Shown piece by piece: positions 30,679-38,861 of a stretch of DNA of 38,861 nucleotides (within the stretch, counting starts at the first letter, position 1; the number at the start of each line of letters is the position of its first letter). The notes under the pieces were generated by a model that searched no databases, had not been told where the DNA came from, and saw nothing but the letters and a program-made list of their open reading frames with translations. The DNA comes from a virus: IMG/VR virus record IMGVR_UViG_3300009419_000035, positions 1 through 38,861 of that record; one strand, 5' to 3'. The position numbers were made by a program, and so were the translations under genes.

Positions 30679-33464
30679 ACGAAGATCTTAGAAAATGGTT
30701 CGGCAAAGGTAAAGAAGGCGACTGGGTTCGCGTAGGCACCGACGGTGAGATCAAGGGTGATTGCGCACGGGAACCAGGAGAAGGCAAACCGAAGTGCATG
30801 CCACGTTCTAAGGCCCATAGTATGGGAAAAGATGATAGAGCAACTGCTGCTCGTAGAAAAAGAAGAGAAGATCCAGTTGCTGATCGTAAAGGAAAGGGTA
30901 ATAAACCTGTCATGGTAAACACTGAAGAATTTATGATGGAAGGTAATGAACCTACTAATCCATCTTTATGGTCAAAGGCAAAGTCTTTGGCGAAACAAAA
31001 GTTTGATGTTTATCCATCAGCATATGCGAATGGTTGGGCAGCGAAGTATTACAAGTCCAAGGGTGGTGGATGGAAGTCTGTCAGCGAAGAGGCAATCGAC
31101 GAGAAGTGCTGGGATGGTTACAAACGTGTCGGCATGAAGAAAAAAGGTAAGCGCATGGTTCCTAACTGTGTGCCTGAAGCAACAGATATTATTGCCAAAG
31201 CAAAAGCCGCAGTAGCAAAAAAAGCAGGCGCGAAACTAAAGATGGATCCAGATACTGGAACACCTGATCATTTCACTGCTGCGATGCGTCGCAAAAAAGG
31301 TTTACCAGAAGAGGCAGACTCTAAGAAGTATCCTAGAAAGGGATTCCCTGAACCTGGAGACTATGGTTATCATCCGAATCCTGGTCTGAAACCACAAGAG
31401 AGCGATAGCGACGAAGACATGGATGTGGCATACAAGAAAGCAACCGAGAAAGAGGGTCGCAAACCATTGAATGCAAAGATTACTGAAGCATTGACTCGTG
31501 TTACCTCTGGTAACAAGGGATATGGATACCATGGTACTGTAGAAGCACGCGACGATGCTGAGAAAGATAAGAGATATTCTGCCATGCATCGTTATGCTAA
31601 GAAACTAGTGGGTGCTGCTGGACATCTTCAAGATGCAAAGAAACCAAACGTAATGGTAAAACACTTCCTTGATTCTGCGCATGGTCGCCACATTGCTGAC
31701 AATCCAACCGATAAAAACATCACTAGCAGATTCGCCCACTTCAAGAAGTCATATAATCCTGCGATGCATGAAGAAGTTGAAATTGAAGAAGGTGTGACTA
31801 ATCCAGAAATCAAGAAAGCATATGCTGATCTTATAAAAACTCCTGGTGGTTCTTCTGAGCGTAAATCTGCCATCCGTCGTTACAAGAGTCTTCGTCAGAA
31901 TGCTGTCAAAGAAGAATCGGAACTCGAAGAAGCATACGGCATGTGGAAGGTAGACTTCCCTAAGCAACATGCTGGTAAGGCAGTCGCTGCTGGTTCGGTT
32001 CACGTTAAGGCACAGAACACTGCTCATGCTCACAAGGTTGCTGCTAAGAGAGTCGGTGTTGATCACAAGATGTTCAAGTCGAAGGTTACTAAGTCGAGCA
32101 TTCTTCCAGAAGAACTCGAACAAGTCAATGAATATAATAACTATCGTAAAGCAGGCAAAGATCCATTCGCTGCAAGAAAGCAGTATATAGCAATGGATAG
32201 AGCAGAGAAAAAGGGTGTGATGCCTGGATCTTCAACTTCTACTGCTGATGCTATTGCTGCATTCAAAGCGAAGGGTGGTAAGATTACTAAACTTGACACC
32301 AAAGGTAATATGAAAGAAGAACTCGGCAAGGACAACGAATGGGGAACTGATGCTCTCCGTAAGAAGTATGCTGCTATGACTCCTGGTCAAGAATCAATGG
32401 CAGCAGATAAGATCCCATCATTCGATCCACGTTACGACAATGTAACTACTCAGCATCTTGGTCTACACCCTGTTCGCGAAGGTTATCTCGCTGAAATCTC
32501 AGCAAAGGCATCTATCGCTAGAGATGAATTCAGAAGAAAAATGCAGAAAGCACTGACTGATCCAAAGAATATTGCACGTGCAAAGAAAGTTCTTGCGAAA
32601 AAGAAAGAAGCAGAGAAAGCAAAGGAAGCACCTCACCTCGTAATGCAACTACGTAAAGTAGTAAGCATTGGATCGAAGGTTCAATTCCAAGATGGTCAAC
32701 ATCACACAATTGCTCCTAACCATGCTGATGTATTTATGAACAAGTATAACTCTGCCAAGTCTTCTATCGAAAAAGAAGCACTACAAAAACGTGCGCATAA
32801 ATCTCATGCTGAATTTATGAGAACAATTGCTGAAGAAGCGCATGAGAATTGCGGAACTCCTGACTGTTGCCAGATGTGCGACACTGCAGAAATGGGAACA
32901 CACCACGTTGATTCCTATGAAGCGCACAAGGGTTCAGGTGATCAAATCTCACCAGTAATTTCACATGATGATGAAGACATCCGCTTCCAAGATTTCGATG
33001 AAGAAGCATTCGAAAAAGAACTAGAAGCAGATGTCCTTGCTCTTTCGTGGGATGATTTAGTAGATCTATATGATGAAGATGAAATCGAATACGACGAATC
33101 ACCTGATGAAGAAGGCGAAGATCTAGAGGAAGGTATCACTCCTGCTGGTCGCCTCAAGAAAAAGTTTAATGCAATGCGTTCTAAGAGTCGCCGAATGATG
33201 GCACGAAATATTGCTATCAAACGTGTGTCGACACCAGAAAAACTAAAATCGAGATCAATTCGTGCTGCTCGTCGCATGGTATACAAGAGACTGTTGCGTA
33301 ACAGAGATATGTCAACAGTATCTTCTGCTGAAAAGACACGTCTTGAAGCACAGATAAAGCGTATGGCACCAATGGTTGCTCGTCTATCTGTCAGAGTCAT
33401 GCCAGCAGTTCGTAAACTTGAGCAATCAAGAATCAAGAACAGCAGAACCAGAAAGAAAAAGTAA
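30675..33464 (+). CDS. Large multidomain internal-head-like protein
   Basis: A 929-residue protein of unknown function. The N-terminal WFGKGKEGDWVRV with CMPRSKAHSM is the DUF5872-like module, followed by FDVYPSAYANGWAAKYYK, a motif known from marine T4-like phages. Later parts hold a Cys cluster (C726, C731, C732, C735), a long acidic region (765-820) and a very basic C-terminus (821-929). Four (L/I)xE-(G/A) sites (271/272, 372/373, 419/420, 819/820) fit cleavage by a T4-type prohead protease, so it may be processed inside the head. The basic tail could bind DNA. It follows the spanin with ATGA overlap. Confidence 0.7.
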   Translation: MNEDLRKWFGKGKEGDWVRVGTDGEIKGDCAREPGEGKPKCMPRSKAHSMGKDDRATAARRKRREDPVADRKGKGNKPVMVNTEEFMMEGNEPTNPSLWSKAKSLAKQKFDVYPSAYANGWAAKYYKSKGGGWKSVSEEAIDEKCWDGYKRVGMKKKGKRMVPNCVPEATDIIAKAKAAVAKKAGAKLKMDPDTGTPDHFTAAMRRKKGLPEEADSKKYPRKGFPEPGDYGYHPNPGLKPQESDSDEDMDVAYKKATEKEGRKPLNAKITEALTRVTSGNKGYGYHGTVEARDDAEKDKRYSAMHRYAKKLVGAAGHLQDAKKPNVMVKHFLDSAHGRHIADNPTDKNITSRFAHFKKSYNPAMHEEVEIEEGVTNPEIKKAYADLIKTPGGSSERKSAIRRYKSLRQNAVKEESELEEAYGMWKVDFPKQHAGKAVAAGSVHVKAQNTAHAHKVAAKRVGVDHKMFKSKVTKSSILPEELEQVNEYNNYRKAGKDPFAARKQYIAMDRAEKKGVMPGSSTSTADAIAAFKAKGGKITKLDTKGNMKEELGKDNEWGTDALRKKYAAMTPGQESMAADKIPSFDPRYDNVTTQHLGLHPVREGYLAEISAKASIARDEFRRKMQKALTDPKNIARAKKVLAKKKEAEKAKEAPHLVMQLRKVVSIGSKVQFQDGQHHTIAPNHADVFMNKYNSAKSSIEKEALQKRAHKSHAEFMRTIAEEAHENCGTPDCCQMCDTAEMGTHHVDSYEAHKGSGDQISPVISHDDEDIRFQDFDEEAFEKELEADVLALSWDDLVDLYDEDEIEYDESPDEEGEDLEEGITPAGRLKKKFNAMRSKSRRMMARNIAIKRVSTPEKLKSRSIRAARRMVYKRLLRNRDMSTVSSAEKTRLEAQIKRMAPMVARLSVRVMPAVRKLEQSRIKNSRTRKKK

Positions 33465-33751
33465 TGTTATCTTTCAAACAATTTATTGCTGAAGCAGCAG
33501 TTGATGGCAAAGGTCATAAGAGTTCTACTGGTGGTCTAACCCAGAAGGGTCGTGACTATTACAACAACAAGTATGGCGGCAATCTACAGGCACCAGTAAC
33601 AACCAAACCTTCTAAGTTGAAGGCAGGCAGTAAAGCAGCGAATCGTCGCAAGTCTTTCTGTGCTAGAATGTCTGGCGTCGATGGTCCAATGAAAGATGAA
33701 AAGGGTCGTCCGACTCGCAAGGCACTAGCACTAAGAAAATGGAATTGTTAA
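33464..33751 (+). CDS. Small basic conserved protein (DUF6321-like)
   Basis: A 95-residue basic protein. The pattern GGLTQKGRDYYNNKYGGNL, then APVTTKPSKLKAGSKAANRR, KSFCARM and a C-terminal LRKWNC is strongly conserved in marine T4-like phages and matches DUF6321 as I recall it. The function is unknown; the charge and Cys/aromatic motif suggest nucleic-acid or head association. Its ATG overlaps the previous stop by one base (TAATG), so it is coupled to the large protein. Confidence 0.75.
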   Translation: MLSFKQFIAEAAVDGKGHKSSTGGLTQKGRDYYNNKYGGNLQAPVTTKPSKLKAGSKAANRRKSFCARMSGVDGPMKDEKGRPTRKALALRKWNC

Positions 33752-33752
33752 T

Positions 33753-34190
33753 ATGGATGAACTGAACACATCAATGAAGATAGTGCTCGCAAATACTTTT
33801 GCGATGTATTTTAAAGCGCATGGGCATCACTGGAATGTAGAAGGCAAAGACTTCTCCCAGATGCACGATTTCTTTTCTGGTATTTACGAAGAACTATTCG
33901 CTGCAGTTGATCAGATTGCTGAGCAGATTCGTGCGTTAGATGATTATGTTCCATATGGTCTAGATACTGTGTCTAGTATTGCAACTATTAAAGATTCATC
34001 AATCAATGGTAACAGTATTCCGTCGATGCTTCAAGATCTTATGGATGCCAACGCATCAGTCATTGAAGCATTGAATGCTGCACATAAATTGGCGGAAGCA
34101 GAGGGTAACAGAGGTCTTGTTAATCATATCGAAGGGCGTCTTGATGTTCATGCTAAGCATGGTTGGATGCTTCTCGCAACCTCAAAGTAA
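33753..34190 (+). CDS. Dps-like ferritin-fold protein
   Basis: A 145-residue four-helix protein of the Dps family (DNA-binding protein from starved cells). The helix 1-2 block YFKAHGHHWNVEGKDFSQMHDFF then YEELFAAVDQIAEQIRALDD carries the inter-subunit ferroxidase ligands (His, Asp and Glu). Dps binds DNA and oxidises iron with peroxide, protecting DNA. Dps-like genes occur in other large phages. Here it lies in the late block, 2 bases after the previous stop, and may be packaged or may protect replicating DNA; neither is shown. A late promoter for the next gene starts at its stop. Confidence 0.9.
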   Translation: MDELNTSMKIVLANTFAMYFKAHGHHWNVEGKDFSQMHDFFSGIYEELFAAVDQIAEQIRALDDYVPYGLDTVSSIATIKDSSINGNSIPSMLQDLMDANASVIEALNAAHKLAEAEGNRGLVNHIEGRLDVHAKHGWMLLATSK

Positions 34191-34198
34191 TATAAATA
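34191..34198 (+). promoter_or_regulatory. Late promoter TATAAATAG
   Basis: TATAAATA followed by GA, starting one base after the Dps gene and 26 bases before the ATG of the repeat protein, which has GAGGA at 34211-34215. Confidence 0.8.
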
Positions 34199-34223
34199 GA
34201 TAAAAGATTAGAGGAATCATTTA

Positions 34224-35648
34224 ATGAGACTAGAACAAGTTATCAGGTCAACAATGACTGAAGCGATGGACATGGACGGCAGACTCGACCAGTTGGTTCG
34301 TGCTGGTTTGATGCCAACAAGTTCGCTGCCACTTTTGAAGCGTGCCATTTCTAGAATGCATGCTGGTATGTCACTTCAGGGTGCTGAGCGCGATGTAATG
34401 AACATGTTCATCAGTTCGATGATGTTTATTGTTCTCGGTGATGATACCGTATTCAATAAGGCACGTGCTGGTGCCAAGACTTATGCTACTGAAGCAAAAG
34501 AAAAGACAGAGTATGACTACGAAGGTGACATGGCAATGGGTCAACTGAAGTCGATCATTGCCAACTCGCAGCGTATGCATGATATGCTTTCTGATGACAC
34601 CAATCTTCCTGAGTGGGTTCAGTCGAAGATTACTTTGGCAGAAGATTATATCTCGACTGCAAGCAACTACATGCAGGGTGAGATGAACGAAGAAAAAGAT
34701 ATGCCATTCGATGGACCATATAGAAAAGTCGGCGAGCGCAAAGACAAGTATGGTAACACAATAAAGAATGCTGCTAAGCACCTTGCTAAGAAAGCAATGA
34801 ATGCACAGACTCAGAAGAATGAAGAAGTCGAGGTAATCGACGAACTCTCAAAGAAGACCTTGGGTTCTTATGTTAAGAAAGCATCAGGCGCTGAAAAACC
34901 AAAGAATGTAATGAGTCCAAAGAATGTTCCTCTGACAAACATCGCTGCATACCAAGGCGACAGCGAAACAGGACACTTCGGTAAGAGATTCAACCAACAT
35001 ACTTACGATAAAGCAGAGCGTCTCCGTAAGAATCGTGAGACAGGTATCAAGAGAGCAGTTGATAAACTTGCTAAGGAAGAAGTCGAACAGGTCGATGAGA
35101 TCTCGAAGGCAACAATGGGTCGCTACATAAATAAAGCAAAAGATTCCATTGACATGACATCATATAGAAGCGGTATAAAAGATGGAACAGCGATTTCTTC
35201 GTCGACTCCATATAAATCAAATAATCCGCTAGAGAAAAAACTCTCAAAGCGCCACAAGGGTATCGAAACTGCTGTCAAGAAACTGACTAAGGAAGAATCC
35301 GAAAACCTTGACGAACTGTCAAAGGCAACAATGGGTCGTTATATCAATAAGGCTGCCACAAAAATGGGCAGTCAAGGTGTTACAGCAGGTCTGAAGATTG
35401 CTGCAGACGAAAAGTCAAGCAAGAACTTCAAGGACATGGGCAAGCGCGAAAAGGGTATCTCGAGAGCAGTTAACAAACTGACCAAAGAAGATATTGATGC
35501 AGTAAAGAAAATGAACGAGTCATATAAGACTGCATTTGAAACTGCTCTTAATGAATATGGCATCAAGTCTCCCTCGGAACTTGATGAGTCGAAGAGAAAA
35601 GAATTTTTCAACTACGTAGATCTAGAATTTAAAAAGGGAGACAATTAA
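34224..35648 (+). CDS. Repeat-containing virion-associated-like protein
   Basis: A 474-residue protein. The N-terminal 150 residues match a conserved module of marine T4-like phages (LPEWVQSKITLAEDYISTASNYM). Residues 202-422 hold three repeats, each starting as [IV]DE[LI]SK.TMG.Y[IV].KA and ending KR..GI..AV.KL.KE. The C-terminus has NEYGIKSPSELDESKRKEF and NYVD, another shared end motif. All parts are charged and helical. The function is unknown; the late promoter and location suggest a head-internal or structural role. It ends with TAATG overlap to the next gene. Confidence 0.75.
   Translation: MRLEQVIRSTMTEAMDMDGRLDQLVRAGLMPTSSLPLLKRAISRMHAGMSLQGAERDVMNMFISSMMFIVLGDDTVFNKARAGAKTYATEAKEKTEYDYEGDMAMGQLKSIIANSQRMHDMLSDDTNLPEWVQSKITLAEDYISTASNYMQGEMNEEKDMPFDGPYRKVGERKDKYGNTIKNAAKHLAKKAMNAQTQKNEEVEVIDELSKKTLGSYVKKASGAEKPKNVMSPKNVPLTNIAAYQGDSETGHFGKRFNQHTYDKAERLRKNRETGIKRAVDKLAKEEVEQVDEISKATMGRYINKAKDSIDMTSYRSGIKDGTAISSSTPYKSNNPLEKKLSKRHKGIETAVKKLTKEESENLDELSKATMGRYINKAATKMGSQGVTAGLKIAADEKSSKNFKDMGKREKGISRAVNKLTKEDIDAVKKMNESYKTAFETALNEYGIKSPSELDESKRKEFFNYVDLEFKKGDN
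34827..35489 (+). repeat. Three tandem protein repeats in the 34224 gene
   Basis: Repeats begin near 34827, 35082 and 35295 and are 65-85 codons each. Copies 2 and 3 share a nearly identical 20-base stretch encoding SKATMGRYINKA (near 35106 and 35319), while the middle of each unit differs in length and sequence. This indicates duplication with recent exchange between copies. Confidence 0.85.
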
Positions 35649-37204
35649 TGTCCGCATGGGGTAAATCAGATAGAAAATCAATTTCGGGTACAGTAACACT
35701 TACTGCACCTTCAATTACATTTAACGCCGCGACAGGTCATGCTGCTGGCGTTTATACTTCGGCAGATCATCCATTCCAACTGGGCGATCCTGTTGTATAT
35801 TCAAACGGATCAGGAACTTCGGTCGTTGGTCTAACGTCTGGTAGCACATATTATGTTACCAACGTAACAGCAAACACTTTCATGGTTGCTGCCACAGAGG
35901 CAGGTGCAAAACACAATGTTCCAACAGCAATCATTTCAACAGATGGTATTGGATCTTCGCATACGTTCACGTTACCTCTTGCACTTGGTCGTGGAACTCT
36001 GACAGGTACTGACACTTTCTTTATTGATGATGGACATCAAGTTGGTGACATTGTTCGTGTTGGCACACAAGAAATGATTTATACCGCAATTGCCAGCGAA
36101 ACATCCGCTACTGTTATCAATGCAAATCCAGGAACAACTCTGACTGCATTCTCTGGTCAGGATTATCGTGTTAGCGAAAAACCAACGTCGATTGCTTCTG
36201 TTGCAACGACTGACTTTGAGTCGACTCAAGTATTCGGTGTTAGACCTTCCGAAATTCACGGCGACCAAACAGGCGGTTACATTTCAGCGGTTGCTCTGAT
36301 CCAAGGTGGTACACGTTACCTTGAAGCACCTGCTGTTGGTTTCACTGGTGGTGGCGGTTCAGGTGCTGCGGCAACTGCAACTATTGCTGCTGGCTCTGTT
36401 ACTGCAGTTACTGTAACAGACAATGGTTCTTCATATGAAACTGCTCCTACAGTAAATCTTTCAGTACCACGTCGCACTGTTCCAATTGCTGGCGTTAATA
36501 CTACAACAAATGTTCTTACTTATGCCGATCACGGATTGACTGCTGGTGAGCACCTCAAGTATTATCATAATGGTGGTACTGCTATTGCTGGACTAACAAA
36601 TGCGGCATCCTATTATCCAGGACAAGTGTCTACAAATGCTTTCAGACTGTATGACAGTGCTACTCGTGGTGCCAACGCTGTTGCAACCATGGTAATTGCT
36701 ACTACTGGTGTTAACACAACTACTAATGTTTTCACTTCAACTGCTCACGGACTAGTTAATGGTGCAGAACTTAACTACAGCAACCAAGGTGGCACTACAA
36801 TCACTGGTCTGACTTCGGGTACTGATTACTTTGTTGTTAATAAGACTAACGATACATTCCAACTAGCACTGACTTTGGGCGGTAATGCTATCGATATCAG
36901 CGGAACAGGTAACAACTCGCAGACGTTTGCATCGACTGGTCAACTCGACCTAACTGGTACTGGTAATGACAACCAGTATTTCGACCTTCAGACTGCAACA
37001 ACTGCTACTGCTCGTGCAGCACTCGGTGTAAACCAAGGCGACGAAGTTGGTGAATCTGGTGCTGTTGCTCACACTGGTTGGGTCAAGCGTAAGGTTCTAA
37101 CTGGTGCTCACGCTGGTCGTATCCAGTATGAAGTTCTAGTTGCTATGTCTAAGAACGGTATCTCCAGTGATGCTGCTGATGACATTGAGTTCCCAGAGGA
37201 TTAA
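35648..37204 (+). CDS. Large beta-rich virion-type protein
   Basis: A 518-residue protein rich in Thr, Gly, Ala, Val and Ser. The N-terminus MSAWGKSDRKSISGTV recurs in marine T4-like phages. At least three related beta modules are seen (about residues 35-86, 283-346 and 353-415), each with GVNTTTNV or similar, HGL..G..L.Y, GGT.I.GLT and a strand before the end; another module holds GGGGSGAAATATIAAG. Such repeats are common in tail-fibre-like, neck or capsid-decorating proteins. No transmembrane part or signal is visible. It overlaps the previous stop by one base. Confidence 0.75.
   Translation: MSAWGKSDRKSISGTVTLTAPSITFNAATGHAAGVYTSADHPFQLGDPVVYSNGSGTSVVGLTSGSTYYVTNVTANTFMVAATEAGAKHNVPTAIISTDGIGSSHTFTLPLALGRGTLTGTDTFFIDDGHQVGDIVRVGTQEMIYTAIASETSATVINANPGTTLTAFSGQDYRVSEKPTSIASVATTDFESTQVFGVRPSEIHGDQTGGYISAVALIQGGTRYLEAPAVGFTGGGGSGAAATATIAAGSVTAVTVTDNGSSYETAPTVNLSVPRRTVPIAGVNTTTNVLTYADHGLTAGEHLKYYHNGGTAIAGLTNAASYYPGQVSTNAFRLYDSATRGANAVATMVIATTGVNTTTNVFTSTAHGLVNGAELNYSNQGGTTITGLTSGTDYFVVNKTNDTFQLALTLGGNAIDISGTGNNSQTFASTGQLDLTGTGNDNQYFDLQTATTATARAALGVNQGDEVGESGAVAHTGWVKRKVLTGAHAGRIQYEVLVAMSKNGISSDAADDIEFPED
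36494..36892 (+). repeat. Duplicated beta module
   Basis: Two adjacent modules encode GVNTTTNVLTYADHGLTAGE and GVNTTTNVFTSTAHGLVNGA with shared spacing, followed by GGTAIAGLT and GGTTITGLT. A third, less similar copy lies near 35750-35905. The repeat is at protein level; DNA copies have drifted. Confidence 0.75.
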
Positions 37205-37210
37205 TAACTA

Positions 37211-37663
37211 ATGGCAGACAGTAAAGTAACCGCCATGAATCCAGCGACATCGGTCTCCGCGACCGATGTCCTGTATCTCGTGAAACCAAACACAAGTCCA
37301 TATGATCATAAGGTTACTGTTGCCAATTTGTTTGGTGGCATTCCAGTTCCCGTAGTTCTGGAAGACGATCTGATTCTTGGTGGCACCGTGCAGACAATGA
37401 GTTCTGCTGGTGCCATCAGCGTTTCTACACTAGTAACCAGAATCAATTCACCTGATGGTGCTGGAACTTTGACTATCCCTGATGGGGTTGATGGGCAAAT
37501 TAAAGTTATCGTAATGGTAAGCAATAATGCTAATCATGCATTGACAATCAATTCTAATATTGGTCATACTTCTATTGTTTTTAATTCGATAGGTGATACT
37601 GCTAAATTAATGTTCTTGGCAGGAAATTGGTATTTCCTCGGGGGAACGGCGACAGTTACATAA
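37211..37663 (+). CDS. Virion-type hypothetical protein
   Basis: A 150-residue protein. The start MADSKVTAMNPATSVSATDVLYLVKPN followed by KVTVANLFGG is recurrent in marine T4-like phage structural or fibre-associated proteins, and the rest is beta-rich with ALTINSNIGHTSIVFN and a C-terminal aromatic strand (NWYFLGG). It shares the Ala/Thr/Val bias of the preceding gene. The ATG has AGAGGA upstream and is 6 bases after the previous stop. Its role is not certain; a small fibre or attachment component is likeliest. Confidence 0.65.
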   Translation: MADSKVTAMNPATSVSATDVLYLVKPNTSPYDHKVTVANLFGGIPVPVVLEDDLILGGTVQTMSSAGAISVSTLVTRINSPDGAGTLTIPDGVDGQIKVIVMVSNNANHALTINSNIGHTSIVFNSIGDTAKLMFLAGNWYFLGGTATVT

Positions 37664-37664
37664 T

Positions 37665-38027
37665 ATGCTGGAACTAAATAATGATACCTTCTTGATTTAT
37701 GCTATTAAAAATTATGACAATCCCAGTTGTAATGGGATGCCTGATTTGGAAGAAGATTTAAAAAGATTTAAATACATAAAGCGATTGTTTAAACGGTATG
37801 AAAATACTGATGTTTTAAATGAACGATTGATACTGAATCATATAATTGTTCTATATAATGTGTTTGGTAATGCTGCAACTAAGATGCTATTCTATAAAAT
37901 AGAAGAGAGATATTGGCACTACTTGAAAACATTCCTCGTTTTTCTTAACAGAATGACGAGCAGTTCTATGGTTGAGGTCAGTTTAGACCAGAATATAGTA
38001 ACAAGGTTAAGAGAACTTAATGTCTAG
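37665..38027 (+). CDS. Conserved T4-like phage helical protein
   Basis: A 120-residue helical protein. MLELNNDTFLIYAIKNYDNP, RFKYIKRLFKRYE and LILNHIIVLYNVFG closely follow a protein shared by many marine T4-like phages; its function is unknown. The ATG is one base after the previous stop (TAATATG) and the last 8 bases overlap the next gene. Confidence 0.75.
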   Translation: MLELNNDTFLIYAIKNYDNPSCNGMPDLEEDLKRFKYIKRLFKRYENTDVLNERLILNHIIVLYNVFGNAATKMLFYKIEERYWHYLKTFLVFLNRMTSSSMVEVSLDQNIVTRLRELNV

Positions 38028-38571
38028 ATTTGTAGATGCACTGATAACATATCGTATTCTAAGGTTGTTGACTACACCCTTCGATCAACAGGATGCATTT
38101 CGTCTAGGATTGATCGATAAGCATGGTAATCGATTGAAGAAAGAGAGTGAATTAAATACTAATGAAGAACAAGAGGCATATAGTCTACTTCATAGAATGG
38201 TATTCAGATTAAAACGAATCATTGAGAAGGTTCCTATGGACAATAAGAACTTCCTTTCGTTTGCCACTGCAGTTGCTCTGGTACGAGAAGGTATCGAATA
38301 TGATGACGAAATATTAGAGGAAGTTTTTTATATGACACAAGAACGCCAAGATGTTAAGGATCTCGCTGAAGAACTCGAGTCAGGAAAGATTCAGTCATTC
38401 AAGCAGTTTGTTGAAGAGATGGGCGTTGCTGGTGGTGGAGTTGCTGGGATTGGTATTCCGAATCCAACAAAAGCAAACCAAGCAGAACCTGGACTTACCA
38501 AGAGTCAACAGAAAAAATATAAAAAGAAAAACAAAGCAGGTGTACCTGCTACATTGATTAGAAGGAAGTAA
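38020..38571 (+). CDS. Conserved T4-like phage protein
   Basis: A 183-residue protein. YRILRLLTTPFDQQDAFRLG followed by LLHRMVFRLKRIIEKVP matches a widely conserved small protein of marine T4-like phages found near structural genes. The last 60 residues differ in style: a Gly/Val-rich stretch (GVAGGGVAGIG), then a basic end (KKYKKKNKAG). It overlaps the previous gene by 8 bases. I do not know its function. Confidence 0.75.
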   Translation: MSRFVDALITYRILRLLTTPFDQQDAFRLGLIDKHGNRLKKESELNTNEEQEAYSLLHRMVFRLKRIIEKVPMDNKNFLSFATAVALVREGIEYDDEILEEVFYMTQERQDVKDLAEELESGKIQSFKQFVEEMGVAGGGVAGIGIPNPTKANQAEPGLTKSQQKKYKKKNKAGVPATLIRRK

Positions 38572-38572
38572 C

Positions 38573-38861
38573 ATGAAGGGTTTATTGGATTTCGTTAAAG
38601 TCTCGAACAATATCGACTCTCTAGAAAAACTAGAGATCGAAAAGGGTAAAGTCCAGATAATGATCATGAAGATGGCAGCAGTTACGCTGGGATCTATCAT
38701 GCTTTCTGTTGTGATCATGATGTTGATCGGATTGTTTTTACCAAATGCAATGATCGATAACAATGAGATCTTCAAGATTATTGGTCCAGCATTCTCGATG
38801 ATTGTTGGTGCCTTTGTTGGTGCATTTGCTACCATGATGAACATGAAAGTTTCTGAGTTCG
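38573..38861 (+). CDS. Two-span membrane protein, cut by window end
   Basis: An open frame of 96 codons reaching the window edge. The ATG at 38573 has AAGGA just upstream and is one base after the previous stop. After a charged N-terminus (LEKLEIEKGKVQ) there are two hydrophobic spans (about residues 33-55 and 69-88), separated by a short loop NAMIDNNEI. It could be a holin-like or conserved membrane protein; the missing end prevents a decision. Confidence 0.7.
   Translation, partial: MKGLLDFVKVSNNIDSLEKLEIEKGKVQIMIMKMAAVTLGSIMLSVVIMMLIGLFLPNAMIDNNEIFKIIGPAFSMIVGAFVGAFATMMNMKVSEF

Noticed and set aside
32942-33436. Minus-strand frame of 164 codons
   Set aside because: It mirrors the acidic and basic low-complexity end of the large head-like protein, giving a Ser/Arg-rich artefact.
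34371-34781. Minus-strand frame of 136 codons
   Set aside because: It is a shadow of the conserved N-terminal module of the repeat protein; Cys/His/Ile-rich translation without motif and no minus promoter nearby.

Overview
The window is a contiguous piece of a T4-like (Straboviridae/Kyanoviridae-type) myovirus genome. Every supported gene lies on the + strand. Recognisable T4 core genes, in T4 order, are: major capsid gp23 (5' end cut off by the window), a gp19-type tail-tube protein, UvsY, UvsW, late sigma factor gp55, recombination nuclease gp47/gp46, sliding clamp gp45, clamp loader gp44/gp62, RegA, DNA polymerase gp43, recombinase UvsX and replicative helicase gp41. Accessory genes (peptide deformylase, ClpP-like protease, CobS/CobT-like pair, Hsp20, 2OG-Fe(II) oxygenase, several genes shared with marine T4-like phages) suggest an aquatic or environmental T4-like phage. 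The host has an outer membrane, because there is a two-component spanin and a secreted nuclease with a Sec signal. An alphaproteobacterial host is a weaker inference, from the CobS/CobT-type pair and one host-like secreted protein.

Layout. 1-1778: capsid end, strong terminator, late promoter, tail-tube protein. 1782-8034: recombination and late-transcription block (uvsY, uvsW, Sm-like gene, 55, membrane protein, 47, 46). 8034-9502: deformylase, conserved gene, ClpP-like protease. 9509-14377: a promoter-rich accessory block in which HAD phosphatase, secreted glycine-zipper protein, CobT-like VWA protein, a 59-aa protein and CobS-like AAA+ ATPase each follow a near-identical promoter. 14387-18267: DUF3310-like gene, clamp, small gene, SDR epimerase, clamp loader, RegA. 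18268-20720: Hsp20, sulfotransferase-like protein, second Sm-like gene, secreted nuclease. 20726-27185: polymerase, methyltransferase, UvsX, small zinc protein, helicase, 2OG oxygenase. 27182-28398: promoter, tRNA-Arg(TCT), hypothetical gene, glycosyltransferase. 28383-38861: late-promoter-driven block with a nucleotidyltransferase-fold pair, nested Rz/Rz1 spanins, a large internal-head-like protein, Dps, repeat proteins and virion-type proteins.

Regulation is unusually readable. At least thirteen + strand sigma70-type promoters have exactly 17-bp spacers and fall mainly into two sequence classes: GGCTTGACTTTT...GGTAGAAT, clustered at 9.5-13.2 kb, and TTGAC...AGTATAG-TATA in front of replication genes. 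Three are hidden in the 3' ends of genes (gp55, the DUF3310 gene, gp43). Four extragenic late promoters share TATAAATAG. A perfect-consensus promoter of the first class points to the minus strand between the Sm-like gene and gene 55, so antisense transcription is likely there. No intergenic stretch exceeds 300 bases. No CRISPR array, insertion sequence or integrase was seen.
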